Shown here: one piece after another, positions 54,619 to 63,905 of the stretch
How the letters are laid out: each line of letters begins with the position of its first letter
How positions within the stretch are numbered: position 1 is the stretch's first letter
Source: Ga0077555 sp963761475
GTDB taxonomy: Bacteria > Pseudomonadota > Alphaproteobacteria > Rhizobiales > Hyphomicrobiaceae
Assembly: GCA_963761475.1 (NCBI GenBank)
Contig: CAVXGT010000012.1
Coordinates: 62,001 to 126,000 of the forward strand
DNA: 64,000 bases
Reading direction: 5' to 3'
Translations under genes and position numbers: made by a program
The notes under the pieces: generated by a model
Database searches by the model: none
Told to the model about the DNA's origin: nothing
Seen by the model: only the letters and a program-made list of their open reading frames with translations

Positions 54619-55257
54619 CTATTTGCCCCGCACATACGCCTTGGTGACGATGCGCAACCGGTCGCGGAAGTTGGGACGAACCTTGGCGCTCCAGGGCGTA
54701 TCCGCAGCCGTTTTCCAGGCCGCACTCGAACACACCTCCGGTGACTTCAAATGATAGATCGCCACATACTTGTGCGAGCCACCCTTCTCTTCCGACACAT
54801 AGCGACGCGCCGCCAGCACGCCCGGTACCGCCGCCAGCGCCGGCAGGTGCTCCTCGTCATACCATTTGTTGAAGTCGGCCTCGCCCTCGGCCGTGACGTT
54901 CATCGCGTTGAGCAGAAGCGCGCCGGCTCCCTTGGGCGCGGCCATGTCACCGGGCGTCACCTGCGTTCCCTCGAACCGCAGGATGCGATCCGCCATTGCC
55001 GTCACCCGCTTCGACCACACCGAAAGGTTGTCGTAGGCGATCGCCTTGTAGGCGTCCGACGTCATGACGGCGTGACTGTCGAGATCGTAGCTCGCAACCG
55101 AGACGTTGGGCGCCTCGGTCCCGATCCAGCGCTCGCACAGCCCGAAGCCCTTGACGCGCTGGCGCTCAGGCACATGCTCGAGATCGTACCAGTCGTGAAA
55201 CTCGTCGTGATGCGTCTTGGTGTAGTCGAAGGCGGCGATCAGCAATCCCTTGGCCAT
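54619..55257 (-). CDS. EthD-like/DUF4286-type dimeric alpha-beta barrel protein
   Basis: A 212-residue protein made of two similar halves. Each half has the pattern DEFHDWYDLEHVPER / ADFNKWYDEEHLPAL, a conserved W-Y-D/E-E-H motif of ferredoxin-like dimeric alpha-beta barrels, so the two halves can form a barrel within one chain. Relatives act in aromatic or ether degradation, but no activity can be assigned. It lies 46 nt after the SDR and 53 nt before the TauD gene, clearly one operon. Confidence 0.65.
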   Translation of the reverse strand: MAKGLLIAAFDYTKTHHDEFHDWYDLEHVPERQRVKGFGLCERWIGTEAPNVSVASYDLDSHAVMTSDAYKAIAYDNLSVWSKRVTAMADRILRFEGTQVTPGDMAAPKGAGALLLNAMNVTAEGEADFNKWYDEEHLPALAAVPGVLAARRYVSEEKGGSHKYVAIYHLKSPEVCSSAAWKTAADTPWSAKVRPNFRDRLRIVTKAYVRGK

Positions 55258-55303
55258 GGTGTCCTCACGCAATTGCGTAGTTGGCAGGTGCCCTTACGGG
55301 GGC

Positions 55304-56056
55304 TCAGTGGAACAGGCGCCCTGAATCGATCACCACCGTCTGCCCCGTCATCGTTTCCGTCCGGCACATGGTGACCACCATGTCCGCGCAATCATCCTTG
55401 TCGGCGGGCTTCTTCAGCAGCGCTCCAGTCGCCGCGCGCTCGATCTGCTCTTGGCGCAGGTTGGCCGTCGCCCGTGTCCCTTCGAGCAATCCCGGCGCCA
55501 CGCAATTGACCAGCGTTTCCGGCGCCAACGCCACCGCCATGCAGCGGGTCAGATGATTGAGCCCGGCCTTGGAGACAGCATAGGCGATCGACGAGCCCGA
55601 AGGCCCGAGCCCCGCCACCGACGAGATGTTGACGATCCGCCCGCGCCCCTGCCCCTTCATCACCGGCGCCACCGCTTTTGTGAGCCGCATTGGCCCGGTG
55701 AGATTGACGGCCAGGATCTTGTCCCAGACTTCGATCGTCAAGTTGTCGAGATCGGAGAAAGGGATCGCCTTGTTGAAGGCCGCGTCATTGACCAGGATAT
55801 CGAGCCGCCCGAACCGCTTGACGACGTCGCCGACCAGCGCCTCAACCTGCCCCTGATTGGTGATGTCGCACTGGAAGGCCGACGCGTTGACCTGATAGGA
55901 CGACGCAAGCTCACGCGCCACACCCTCCGCCTGCTCGCGGCTCTGGGCATACATCACCGCGATATGGCAGCCCTCGCGCGCCAAGGCATGGCAGATGCGC
56001 TGGCCAAGCCCGCCATTGCCACCCGTCACCAGCGCCACTGCGCCTTTGAGATCCAT
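55304..56056 (-). CDS. Short-chain dehydrogenase/reductase (FabG-like)
   Basis: A 250-residue SDR: cofactor loop VTGGNGGLGQRI, NDAA motif, catalytic Ser in NISSVAGLG and Y-x-x-x-K in AYAVSKAG. No acid follows the second strand (AVMYAQSREQ), which favours NADPH. ATG 56056 follows GGGAGGA. First gene of the SDR / EthD-like / TauD operon, likely a small catabolic route for an unidentified acid. Confidence 0.85.
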   Translation of the reverse strand: MDLKGAVALVTGGNGGLGQRICHALAREGCHIAVMYAQSREQAEGVARELASSYQVNASAFQCDITNQGQVEALVGDVVKRFGRLDILVNDAAFNKAIPFSDLDNLTIEVWDKILAVNLTGPMRLTKAVAPVMKGQGRGRIVNISSVAGLGPSGSSIAYAVSKAGLNHLTRCMAVALAPETLVNCVAPGLLEGTRATANLRQEQIERAATGALLKKPADKDDCADMVVTMCRTETMTGQTVVIDSGRLFH

Positions 56057-56130
56057 GATCGTCCTCCCGAAGTCGGCCCACACGCTGCAGCGCGCTGCCG
56101 GTCAATACCGCTTCGGGACCAGTGTGGAGC

Positions 56131-56670
56131 CTAACCCACGACGCACGCAAGCCGGCCTTTGAGCCGCACCTCGCTCGCCTCGATGGCGAAGCTGCCGCGG
56201 TACTCGTAATCGGTCGGCAGCCGCCGCGTTTCGATCACGATCCGAATGGCCGCATCTCCGACACCGAGCTGCAGCAGCATTCTGAGCTCGTCGTCGCGAT
56301 TCCAGAACATCACCGGCCGCTTGCCTTCGAGCGACCACAACCGTCGATCCTTCGCCACCTTCTGGTGGGTGATCTCGACTTGCCCCTGCATACCCTGTGT
56401 GCCGGGAATGCCGCTGCCGTCAGCGAGGAGCGGCAGGTAAAGCCGCATCATCAGGTTGAAATCAGCGGCCTCGCAGCTGATGGCGGGAATACGGTTCTGC
56501 GCGGTGATGGGGGAACTGGAGCAGACCATGGCCACAGCCACGGCGGCGGCAAAGAGCATTGGAACGCATGAACTGCCGCCCCAACCTGCCCGGGCGGGAG
56601 GCCCTCCCGAATCTGCTCCCGTGTGTCCAGTGCGGGGTCGATTGCAGGCATTCTTGCCGAAACCGATCAT
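56131..56670 (-). CDS. Exported hypothetical protein
   Basis: A 179-residue protein not recognised. Residues ~36-57 are hydrophobic (VPMLFAAAVAVAMVCSSSP), a signal peptide or anchor after a long basic head; the true start may be the later Met at about residue 38. The mature part has mixed beta character (KRPVMFWNRDDELRMLLQLG, DYEYRGSFAIEASEVRLKG) with three Cys. Its start overlaps the stop of the cytochrome c gene (ATGA), so it may assist or accompany that cytochrome. Confidence 0.6.
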   Translation of the reverse strand: MIGFGKNACNRPRTGHTGADSGGPPARAGWGGSSCVPMLFAAAVAVAMVCSSSPITAQNRIPAISCEAADFNLMMRLYLPLLADGSGIPGTQGMQGQVEITHQKVAKDRRLWSLEGKRPVMFWNRDDELRMLLQLGVGDAAIRIVIETRRLPTDYEYRGSFAIEASEVRLKGRLACVVG

Positions 56671-57125
56671 TTGCCGCCCTTCAGGTAATGCGGCCCCTTT
56701 GGATTGAGGCTGTCGATATAGGCAACCAGCGCCCGCGCGTCCTCAGGCCCGAGATCGAACTGGGGCATCTCGTCGTGCCCCGACAGTGATCCCGTTTCCA
56801 GGGACTCGACCAGCATCGCCACCGGGTACCACTTAGCGAGATCGCGCAGCGGCGGCGTAATTTTGTGCGGACTGGCATCAGCCACCCCGACGCCATGGCA
56901 TTTCCCGCACTTCTCCGCCGCAATTGCCGATCCCCGCACAGCAGGCTCGTCCTTTGCAGACACACTCGGCGATGCCCCCGACACCAAGACGCAAATCACC
57001 AGCACCACCCCGACGACAACCGGAATTGGCAGGCACGCGCCCTGCCACAAGTGACGGGCCACAGCCCGGCTCCCGAAGCAAGCTGTCGCAGCCTTGAACC
57101 CAACCTGAAGCCTATCGAATATCAC
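56667..57125 (-). CDS. Small membrane-anchored cytochrome c
   Basis: A 152-residue protein. A hydrophobic segment IPVVVGVVLVICVLVSGA near 34-51 acts as anchor or signal. The single haem site is EKCGKCHGVG, with an axial Met candidate in HDEMPQFDL; the end DARALVAYIDSL is typical of class I cytochromes. It is translationally coupled to the following exported hypothetical protein. Confidence 0.8.
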   Translation of the reverse strand: MIFDRLQVGFKAATACFGSRAVARHLWQGACLPIPVVVGVVLVICVLVSGASPSVSAKDEPAVRGSAIAAEKCGKCHGVGVADASPHKITPPLRDLAKWYPVAMLVESLETGSLSGHDEMPQFDLGPEDARALVAYIDSLNPKGPHYLKGGK

Positions 57126-57222
57126 CCCACCGCTCCCCGCCTCACACGCCCCGACAGACTAACGTGCCCCATCGGACATGCCAGAACCCCCGGCCCGATT
57201 CCATCGCCCTTGCGCCTGATAG

Positions 57223-57368
57223 CTAGCCCGGGCCGCCCAGCCAAAAAAGCCCCGCGCCCCCGTCGTCCACCACGAACCCATCGGACCGGCTGATCCGACG
57301 CAGCCGCCGCACCTCCGCCAGCCCCAGCTTTTCCCCGATGACTTGCCGGAAAGGTTTGTTATCGTCAT
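57223..57368 (-). pseudogene. Small conserved-looking ORF with a probable one-base deletion
   Basis: From ATG 57368 the frame fails within a few codons. Adding one base near 57362-57365 gives a 48-residue product starting M-T-D-N-K-P-F-R-Q-V and containing GLAEVRRLRRISRSDG and VVDDGGAGLFWLGG, with TAG at 57225-57223. Third positions in that frame are almost all G or C, as in the real genes here. It could be a real small gene hit by an indel, or chance. Family not recognised. Confidence 0.35.
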
Positions 57369-57398
57369 CGGTCTTAGTAACCCCATGAGGATCGCGTC

Positions 57399-58013
57399 AT
57401 GTTTCGTGTATCGACACTGATAATCGGCGCCTTGTCATTTGCACTCTCGGTCAGCCAGCTACCAGGCGAAGCTGCAAGCCAAACGGGCCCAGGCTGGACC
57501 ACACTTTTCGACGGCAAATCCCTCGACCAATGGGAGGCCGCCGCCACACCTGATGTGACCTATGCCGTCGAAGACGGCTCGGTTCTTGCCAAGAAGAAGG
57601 ACCCGAAGGGCATTGCCTATTTGCTGTCGAAGCAAAAATACAAGAATTTCCAGCTCCACGCCGAGTTCTGGGTCAGCGACGACGCCAATAGCGGCATCTT
57701 CATTCGTTGCGCGGATCCGAAAAAGCCAGGCGCCAAGACCTGCTACGAATGCAATATCTTCGACACCAGACCCGATCCGAGCTACGGCACCGGCGCGATC
57801 GTTTATCACGCTGAGGTCAATCCCATGCCAAAGGCCGGCAGCAAGTGGAGCACCATGGAAATCACCGCCAATGGTCGTGATTTGTCCATCGTGTTCGATG
57901 GCAAGAAAACGGCCCAGGCCCGCAGCGGCCTCCTTGACGACGGGCCGATTGCACTGCAGTTCGGCGCCGGCACGGTGAAATTCCGTAAAGTCTCAATCAA
58001 GCCGCTGCCGTGA
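57399..58013 (+). CDS. Exported DUF1080-domain protein
   Basis: A 204-residue protein with a signal peptide (IIGALSFALSVSQLPGEAAS) and one DUF1080 (3-keto-disaccharide hydrolase-like) concanavalin-fold domain: WTTLFDGKSLDQWEA, FQLHAEFWVSDDANSGIFIR, KWSTMEITANGRDLSIVFDG and IALQFGAGTVKFRKVSIKP. Members bind or cleave carbohydrates in the periplasm. ATG 57399 has GAGGA upstream. Confidence 0.85.
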   Translation: MFRVSTLIIGALSFALSVSQLPGEAASQTGPGWTTLFDGKSLDQWEAAATPDVTYAVEDGSVLAKKKDPKGIAYLLSKQKYKNFQLHAEFWVSDDANSGIFIRCADPKKPGAKTCYECNIFDTRPDPSYGTGAIVYHAEVNPMPKAGSKWSTMEITANGRDLSIVFDGKKTAQARSGLLDDGPIALQFGAGTVKFRKVSIKPLP

Positions 58014-58051
58014 TGTGCCCTACAGTCTAGAAACTAACGCTGAATAAGAAG

Positions 58052-58074
58052 GCGGCAGGAGATCCCCCTGCCGC
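58052..58074. terminator. Short GC hairpin after the DUF1080 gene
   Basis: GCGGCAGG (58052-58059) pairs perfectly with CCTGCCGC (58067-58074). No T-tract follows. It lies 38 nt after one stop and 18 nt before the next start, so it may be a weak terminator or a leader hairpin. Confidence 0.4.
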
Positions 58075-58091
58075 TGACTGGATGAAAAGGC

Positions 58092-58682
58092 ATGGACCGC
58101 GACACCATCCTGACCTACGACCGCGATGCCCCGGCCTATGCGGCCGACTGGGAGGAGGCGCAATCAGCGCCAGACGACCTCAGAGACATCGTCCGCCGCT
58201 ACTTCATACCCGGCCCCACCGTCGATATAGGTTGTGGGAGCGGCCGAGATACCGCCTGGCTCGTAGCGAACGGTTTCGATGCCAGCGGCATCGACGCTTC
58301 CGAAGGCCTGCTCGAGCAGGCGCGACGCCGCCACCCCGGCGTGCGTTTCGCCCGCGATCACCTGCCGGAACTCGCAAGCCTTGGGAACGCCAATTACGCC
58401 AATGTGCTCTGCGAGACGGTTATCATGCATCTCGCCGCTGACGACATTCCGCAGGCCGTGGCGCGCCTCCACAAACTCCTGGCCCCAAACGGCATCCTCT
58501 ATTTGACCTGGCGGGTCGCACCTGCAAGCGACATCCGCGATCCAGCCGGCCGCCTCTACTCGGCCTTCGAGCCCTCGCGCGTTACCGTTGCCCTCGCCGG
58601 CACCGAGATCCTCCTCGACGAGCAGGCAACGAGCGCCTCATCCGGCAAAACCATCCATCGGATCGTGGCGCGGAGGGTGTGA
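58092..58682 (+). CDS. Class I SAM-dependent methyltransferase
   Basis: A 196-residue protein with the SAM motif I VDIGCGSGRDTAWL near residues 44-57, the acidic post-I residue in SGIDASEGLLEQAR, and motif IV region NYANVLCETVIMHL. Small-molecule methyltransferases of this type (UbiE/tellurite-resistance-like) are common; the substrate is unknown. Converges on pyrG. Confidence 0.8.
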   Translation: MDRDTILTYDRDAPAYAADWEEAQSAPDDLRDIVRRYFIPGPTVDIGCGSGRDTAWLVANGFDASGIDASEGLLEQARRRHPGVRFARDHLPELASLGNANYANVLCETVIMHLAADDIPQAVARLHKLLAPNGILYLTWRVAPASDIRDPAGRLYSAFEPSRVTVALAGTEILLDEQATSASSGKTIHRIVARRV

Positions 58683-58721
58683 GACCACCGGAGCCGACAA
58701 GAACGGACAGAGCCACACCCT

Positions 58722-60350
58722 TTAAACCAGCCGGCTCTGCTCCACCGCCGCCGCCACGAACGAGGCGAACAACGGATGCGGTTCGAAGGGCCGGCTTTTC
58801 AGCTCGGGATGATACTGCACGCCGATGAACCAGGGGTGGTCCGGAAACTCCACCGTCTCCGGCAGCAGGCCATCGGGTGAGACTCCCGAGAACTTGAGTC
58901 CCGTGGCCTCAAGCCGCTCCCGGTAGCGGGCGTTGACCTCGAACCGGTGACGGTGACGCTCGCTGATCATCGTCAACTCATAGATGTCCGCGATCCGGCT
59001 GCCCTTCTCGAGCTTGGCCTCGAACGCCCCCAGCCGCATGGTGCCGCCGAGATCGCCGCCTGAGCGCCGCTTCTCGAGCTCATTGCCCCGCATCCACTCG
59101 GTCATCAGGCCGACCAGAGGCTCGCTCGTCGGGCCGAACTCGGTGGAGGAGGCCTTCTCGAGTCCCGCCAGCGACCGCGCGGCTTCGATCACCGCCATCT
59201 GCATCCCGAAGCAGATACCGAAGTAGGGAACCTTGCGTTCGCGGGCGAAGCGGGCGGCCAGGATCTTGCCTTCCGCCCCACGCTCGCCGAAGCCTCCCGG
59301 CACCAGGATGCCGTGCACCTCCTGCAGGTGCGCTGCCGGCTCCTCAGTCTCGAACACCTCGCTCTCGATCCAGTTGAGGTTGACCTTGACCTTGTTGGCG
59401 ATGCCACCGTGCACCAGAGCCTCGATCAGTGACTTGTAGGCATCCTTGAGGCCCGTGTACTTGCCGACGATGGCGATATTGACCTCGCCCTCAGGCGTGG
59501 CGACGGCGCGCGAGATGTCTATCCATCGGTCGAGCTTGGGCGCTGGCGCCCCTTCGATACCGAAGGCAGCCAGCACTTCCCGGTCGAGCCCCTCGCTGTG
59601 ATAGGCCAGCGGCACGTTGTAGATGAACTCGACGTCGAGCGCCTGGATGACCGCCGTCTCCCGCACGTTGCAGAACAGCGCGATCTTGCGCCGTTCGGAG
59701 GGCGGGATCGACCTGTCGGAGCGGCACAGCAGGATGTCCGGCTGGATGCCGATCGACCTGAGTTCCTTCACCGAATGCTGCGTCGGCTTGGTCTTGAGCT
59801 CGCCAGCGGCGGGCACGTAGGGCAGCAGCGTCAGGTGGATATAGACGGAATGTCCGCGCGGCAGGTCGTTGCCAAGCTGCCGGATCGCCTCGAAGAACGG
59901 CAGGCCCTCGATGTCGCCGACCGTACCCCCGATCTCCACCAGAACGAAGTCGATGCCCTCGTTACCCGACAGCACGAATTCCTTGATGGCGTCGGTGACG
60001 TGCGGAATGACCTGCACGGTGCCGCCGAGATAATCACCGCGACGCTCCTTGGCCAGGATGTCCTGATAGATGCGTCCGGTGGTGATGTTGTCCGACTTCT
60101 TCGCCGGCACGCCGGTGAAACGCTCGTAATGGCCGAGATCGAGGTCCGTTTCGGCCCCGTCGTCGGTTACGAACACCTCTCCATGCTGATACGGGCTCAT
60201 CGTTCCCGGATCGACATTGAGGTAGGGGTCGAGCTTTCTCAGCCTGACCGAATAGCCACGGGCCTGTAGAAGTGCTCCAAGGGCCGCTGAAGCCAGCCCT
60301 TTGCCGAGCGAGGAGACCACGCCGCCGGTAATGAAGATGTACCGCGCCAT
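58722..60350 (-). CDS. pyrG: CTP synthase
   Basis: A 542-residue enzyme converting UTP to CTP with glutamine. The N-terminal synthase domain begins YIFITGGVVSSLGKGLASAA, followed by KLDPYLNVDPGTMSPYQHGE. The class I glutaminase domain has Cys in FGICFGMQMAV and His-Glu in VQYHPELKSRP. ATG 60350 (MARYIFITGG) is the family start; the open frame continues 18 codons upstream. secG lies just upstream on the same strand, the usual alphaproteobacterial order. Confidence 0.95.
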   Translation of the reverse strand: MARYIFITGGVVSSLGKGLASAALGALLQARGYSVRLRKLDPYLNVDPGTMSPYQHGEVFVTDDGAETDLDLGHYERFTGVPAKKSDNITTGRIYQDILAKERRGDYLGGTVQVIPHVTDAIKEFVLSGNEGIDFVLVEIGGTVGDIEGLPFFEAIRQLGNDLPRGHSVYIHLTLLPYVPAAGELKTKPTQHSVKELRSIGIQPDILLCRSDRSIPPSERRKIALFCNVRETAVIQALDVEFIYNVPLAYHSEGLDREVLAAFGIEGAPAPKLDRWIDISRAVATPEGEVNIAIVGKYTGLKDAYKSLIEALVHGGIANKVKVNLNWIESEVFETEEPAAHLQEVHGILVPGGFGERGAEGKILAARFARERKVPYFGICFGMQMAVIEAARSLAGLEKASSTEFGPTSEPLVGLMTEWMRGNELEKRRSGGDLGGTMRLGAFEAKLEKGSRIADIYELTMISERHRHRFEVNARYRERLEATGLKFSGVSPDGLLPETVEFPDHPWFIGVQYHPELKSRPFEPHPLFASFVAAAVEQSRLV

Positions 60351-60445
60351 GGACCTCGAACATACAGCAAACGCCTTCGAGTCGAAGGCTGTAATTTCAC
60401 CCACCCACGGCCGAGTTGCCGCAGGCCCGTCGCACCCTGCGCCGC

Positions 60446-60811
60446 TTACTGCGACTTCGGCAGCGACGGCAGGCGTTGTTTACCCTTTTCCAGGCTGTCG
60501 AGCACTCCGCCCGAGGGCTTGGTGGCCCCAGCCGGCGTCGACTGACCAGAGGCCGGCACATCGAGCGGCGACACCTTCTGGTTGGAATGGCGCGCCAGCA
60601 CGGTCAGCAGCACACTTGTGAGGAAGAACGCGGCTGCCAGGCCAGCCGTCGCCCGAGTGAGGAAATTGGCGGTTCCCCGGCCCGTCATGAACCCACCGCC
60701 GCCGCCACCGCCGCCAAGCCCTAATCCGCCACCCTCCGAGCGTTGGAGCAGCACCACGCCGACGAGCCCAAGCGCGATGAGAAGGTGCAGAAGCAGCAGA
60801 ACGGTCAGCAT
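60446..60811 (-). CDS. secG: Preprotein translocase subunit SecG
   Basis: A 121-residue two-helix protein of the Sec translocon. LLLLHLLIALGLVGVVLLQRSEGGGLG is followed by a glycine run and RATAGLAAAFFLTSVLLTVLA, the family pattern. A Pro/Ser/Lys-rich C-terminal tail is longer than in E. coli, as common in Alphaproteobacteria. Start ATG 60811. Upstream of pyrG; tpiA, often next to it, is absent here. Confidence 0.92.
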   Translation of the reverse strand: MLTVLLLLHLLIALGLVGVVLLQRSEGGGLGLGGGGGGGGFMTGRGTANFLTRATAGLAAAFFLTSVLLTVLARHSNQKVSPLDVPASGQSTPAGATKPSGGVLDSLEKGKQRLPSLPKSQ

Positions 60812-60967
60812 TTGGGTGTCCGTCGATGGTCGGTTTGGCAGAACGCGGTGCCGCGCCGTGGCGATCACTTGCCGCCCCGCGCACCGGTTGTTTCCGCAGC
60901 CTTCTACACCAGCTGGCGAACCGGGGCCACCCCAAACCGGCGACCGGTTCGAGGCCGCCGGGCAACA

Positions 60968-61924
60968 CTACTCGACGGGACGCAGGCTTTCCGCGATTTT
61001 GCGGAATTCAGGCAGCAGGGCGTCCTTGTCGGCCACCGGCGCCTGCCCGACGATGCGGTAGTAGCCCCCGCGCGCGCCCAGCACCAGCGCCTGATAAACC
61101 GCGACTTCGCCCTTCTGGTCCTTGTCTTGCGCCGTTGCCGTGAGTTCGACGGCTTCGAGGCCGCCGATCCGCCGAATCGCCCGCTCCTCGATCTTGAAAT
61201 TGGCGAGGCCAGGCAGGCCTTCCAGTAGCTTCTCGGCATACCGGTCGTCTGTCGGCACCAGCCGCCGGTCCAACGAGGGCGCCACGATCAGCATCGTCCG
61301 CGGCACGTCCTTGCGGTCGGAAACGAGCTTGCCGTCGAGCGTGAAAGCCTGTGTCGTCCCGAGGATGGTCTCGGCGGGCTTGAACGGTCCGAGATAACCG
61401 AGTGTGAACACATGGCGTACCGGCGCCGCCTCGGCCGCTATCCGTGCACTCGCCAGAATGTCCTGGATCTGGCTCTCCGTAACCTCGCCGCTTGCCAGCG
61501 CCGCCTTACGGATGTTCGCTGTCACCAGCGCCGTCGTTCCCCGCTCCCGCAGCACCAGCAGCAACTTGGCGTATTCGCCTTCCGCTGTCGTCTGCTCGGC
61601 CCGCATAAAAACGTAGGGCGGGGGACGTTTCAAGTTGATAATATTGGCATTTCTGAGCCCCTTGGCCGCCAGCGCGTCCGCCGTTAGCCCCTTCGCCACT
61701 TGCTCGTAGGCGATCTCCGGCATCTCGACCACGACGATCGAGACACCAAGTTCCTCGTTGATGAAACCTGAGAACGACGGCAATTCGACGAAGCCCGGTG
61801 GCAAATCGAGCACCACCCGGCTGGACGCGGCCTTCTGTTCCCGCGCCATCACACCATTGCTCCCCGCCATCGCCACAGCCAACACTGCTGCCGCCGACAT
61901 CAACCACTTGAATGCGCGCCGCAT
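60968..61924 (-). CDS. Exported hypothetical protein (DcrB/PsbP-like fold suspected)
   Basis: About 318 residues. Signal peptide LMSAAAVLAVAMAGSNGVMA. The mature part appears to hold two related halves: LDLPPGFVELPSFSGFINEE with IVVVEMPEIAYEQVAKGL, and later TMLIVAPSLDRRLVP with YAEKLLEGLPG. This resembles DcrB/PsbP-like periplasmic domains, but I cannot confirm it. ATG 61924 has GGAGGG close upstream; the ATG at 61945 is less likely. Upstream of secG on the same strand. Confidence 0.6.
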   Translation of the reverse strand: MRRAFKWLMSAAAVLAVAMAGSNGVMAREQKAASSRVVLDLPPGFVELPSFSGFINEELGVSIVVVEMPEIAYEQVAKGLTADALAAKGLRNANIINLKRPPPYVFMRAEQTTAEGEYAKLLLVLRERGTTALVTANIRKAALASGEVTESQIQDILASARIAAEAAPVRHVFTLGYLGPFKPAETILGTTQAFTLDGKLVSDRKDVPRTMLIVAPSLDRRLVPTDDRYAEKLLEGLPGLANFKIEERAIRRIGGLEAVELTATAQDKDQKGEVAVYQALVLGARGGYYRIVGQAPVADKDALLPEFRKIAESLRPVE

Positions 61925-62190
61925 CCGCCCTCCAGGCCCCGTCATCCGATCGAGTGGGGACCAAAGCCCTGCTCCGATCGCCGCAGACGGGATTCAGTCA
62001 CCAATTCGTTCAGCTGAAACCCGAACGCCCTCGCGTTAGCCATTCCATCCGAGGCGAAAGCGCTCTAGACACCGCAGTCGTGTGGATGCGCACAAAATGC
62101 AATGCTTGCGGCCAATTTGCGGCATTCGCGCTGGCGCCGCCACGTGGCAAGAGCACCGTGACCGAAAGAACAACAGCAAGATTGGCAGCG

Positions 62191-63024
62191 ATGGCGACGA
62201 TCGACGCAATGCGGGTGGCCGGCATCCTTCGTGAGGTCGCGGAGGCCGAGATCCTTCCACGCTGGCGCAACCTCGCCGCCCACGAGATCACACGCAAGTC
62301 GGGCGACAGCGCCGGCCTCGTCACCATTGCCGATCACGCTGCCGAGTTGGCCCTGACAGCCCGCCTGAGCGACATTTTGCCCGGCTCCATCGTCGTTGGC
62401 GAGGAGGCGGTTGCCGCCGATCCCGACGTCCTCCAGCGATTGCGATCCGAAGAGGCCGTCTGGGTCGTCGATCCCATCGACGGCACCCGGCGCTTTTCCG
62501 AGGGCTCCACCATCTTCGACGTCATGGTCGCCTTGATCGTCGCAGGCAAGCCCGTTGCCGGCTGGATCCTGGCACCGGCCGAAGCCACCCTCTACGTCGG
62601 CGAAGTCGGCAGCGGCGCCCTGATCCACACCCCCGAGGGCCAGCGCGCCATCACCGCCGCCAGCAACCGCCAACTTGCCGACATGCAAGGGATCGTGGCG
62701 CCCAATGCCTTTATCTCCCGCGGCCTACCTGATCCCGCCCAGGCACGAGAGCGCTTCGCAAGCTTCACCAAGCCCCTGTGCGCAGGCCACAACTACGGCC
62801 GCCTGTTCCAAGGCGAGAGCCACTTCCTGATCAACTTTTCAACACACCCCTGGGATCACCTGCCGGGGCTCGCCATTGCAGCATCCGCAGGCTTCCACGC
62901 AGCCCGCCACGACCGCCGGCCCTTCGACCCCTTGGATCGGCTCGGTGGCATTCTGGTCGCAAGCGACATCGACAGTTGGCGCGAGATCCACGCTGCATTG
63001 CTCACGCCGGCCGTGTCGGCCTAG
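62191..63024 (+). CDS. Inositol-monophosphatase-family phosphatase, copy 1
   Basis: A 277-residue Mg-dependent phosphatase. Metal-binding motifs: Glu-Glu in IVVGEEAVAADP, DPIDGTRRFSEG and WDHLPGLAI. Close in type to bacterial histidinol-phosphatase HisN and inositol-1-phosphatase. ATG 62191 aligns with the start of the next gene; a GTG at 62158 in frame is possible. It has its own divergent promoter region with the gene at 61924. Confidence 0.85.
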   Translation: MATIDAMRVAGILREVAEAEILPRWRNLAAHEITRKSGDSAGLVTIADHAAELALTARLSDILPGSIVVGEEAVAADPDVLQRLRSEEAVWVVDPIDGTRRFSEGSTIFDVMVALIVAGKPVAGWILAPAEATLYVGEVGSGALIHTPEGQRAITAASNRQLADMQGIVAPNAFISRGLPDPAQARERFASFTKPLCAGHNYGRLFQGESHFLINFSTHPWDHLPGLAIAASAGFHAARHDRRPFDPLDRLGGILVASDIDSWREIHAALLTPAVSA

Positions 63025-63080
63025 GCCTCGTCAGCCGCAGGCCCTGAAGCCCTTCCCGCTCGACGCAAAAAGGACGCGAC

Positions 63081-63905
63081 ATGCCAGCCCCCCTTCACGA
63101 CGCCGTCCTCGCCATCATCGACGACGTCGCCGCAGCCGAGGTGATGCCACGCTGGCGCAATCTCAAGACCACAGACATCGCGGTCAAGACCGGCCCCGAC
63201 GATATCGTCACCGTTGCCGATCAGGCCGCCGAGACCGCCCTCGGCCGGCGCCTTTCGGCCTTGCTCCCCGAGGCCCGCATCATCGGCGAGGAAGCGGTCT
63301 CCGCCGACCCCACCGTGCGCAACGCTTTTGCATCCACAGGCCCCTTGTGGGTCATCGACCCCATCGACGGCACGAGCGCCTTTGCCACTGGCGAGCCCGA
63401 ATTCGCCCTGATGGTCGCCCTGGTCCGCAATGGTCTGCCGGCGGCCGGCTGGATTGTGGCGCCGGCCCTCGGTCGTGCCATCTGGGGAGGCGACGATGGT
63501 GTCTGGCGCCGCACCGGCCAAGGCCAGCCCGAGCCGATGACCAGGCCTGCCATCCCCGAAACCCTCTCCGGCATGGTGGGCCTCCTTGGCAAGCGCAACA
63601 TCACACCTGAACGCCAGGCCGAGTTGCAGCAGCGCGAGGCACATTTCGCGGCACTGGACGGCGTCACCTGCGCGGGCGTCGATTATCAACGCCTGGCCAC
63701 CGGCGAGGCCCACTTCGCCGCCTATTCCAAATCCGAGCCCTGGGACCACCTTCCGGGCCTCGCCATCCTGCGTGCCCTCGGGTTTCACTACGCCCGCCAC
63801 AATGGCCAGCCCTACCGCCCCGGCGACAATCAGGGTGGCTTGCTCGTGGCTCCGGGCGTGCTGTCCTTCACCCAGATCCGCAAGGCGCTGTTCGATGCGC
63901 CCTGA
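63081..63905 (+). CDS. Inositol-monophosphatase-family phosphatase, copy 2
   Basis: A 274-residue paralogue of the preceding gene, with the same blocks: AEVMPRWRNL, IIGEEAVSADP, DPIDGTSAF and WDHLPGLAI. The substrate loop after DPIDGT differs (SAFATGEPEF against RRFSEGSTIF), so the two may act on different phosphates. They are 56 nt apart on the same strand, a tandem duplication. The remaining 95 bases of the window hold nothing recognisable. Confidence 0.87.
   Translation: MPAPLHDAVLAIIDDVAAAEVMPRWRNLKTTDIAVKTGPDDIVTVADQAAETALGRRLSALLPEARIIGEEAVSADPTVRNAFASTGPLWVIDPIDGTSAFATGEPEFALMVALVRNGLPAAGWIVAPALGRAIWGGDDGVWRRTGQGQPEPMTRPAIPETLSGMVGLLGKRNITPERQAELQQREAHFAALDGVTCAGVDYQRLATGEAHFAAYSKSEPWDHLPGLAILRALGFHYARHNGQPYRPGDNQGGLLVAPGVLSFTQIRKALFDAP

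Noticed and set aside
57159..57386. 75-residue minus-strand frame starting MGLLRPM
   Set aside because: Codon-position bias belongs to a neighbouring frame; only that frame was kept as a possible broken small gene.
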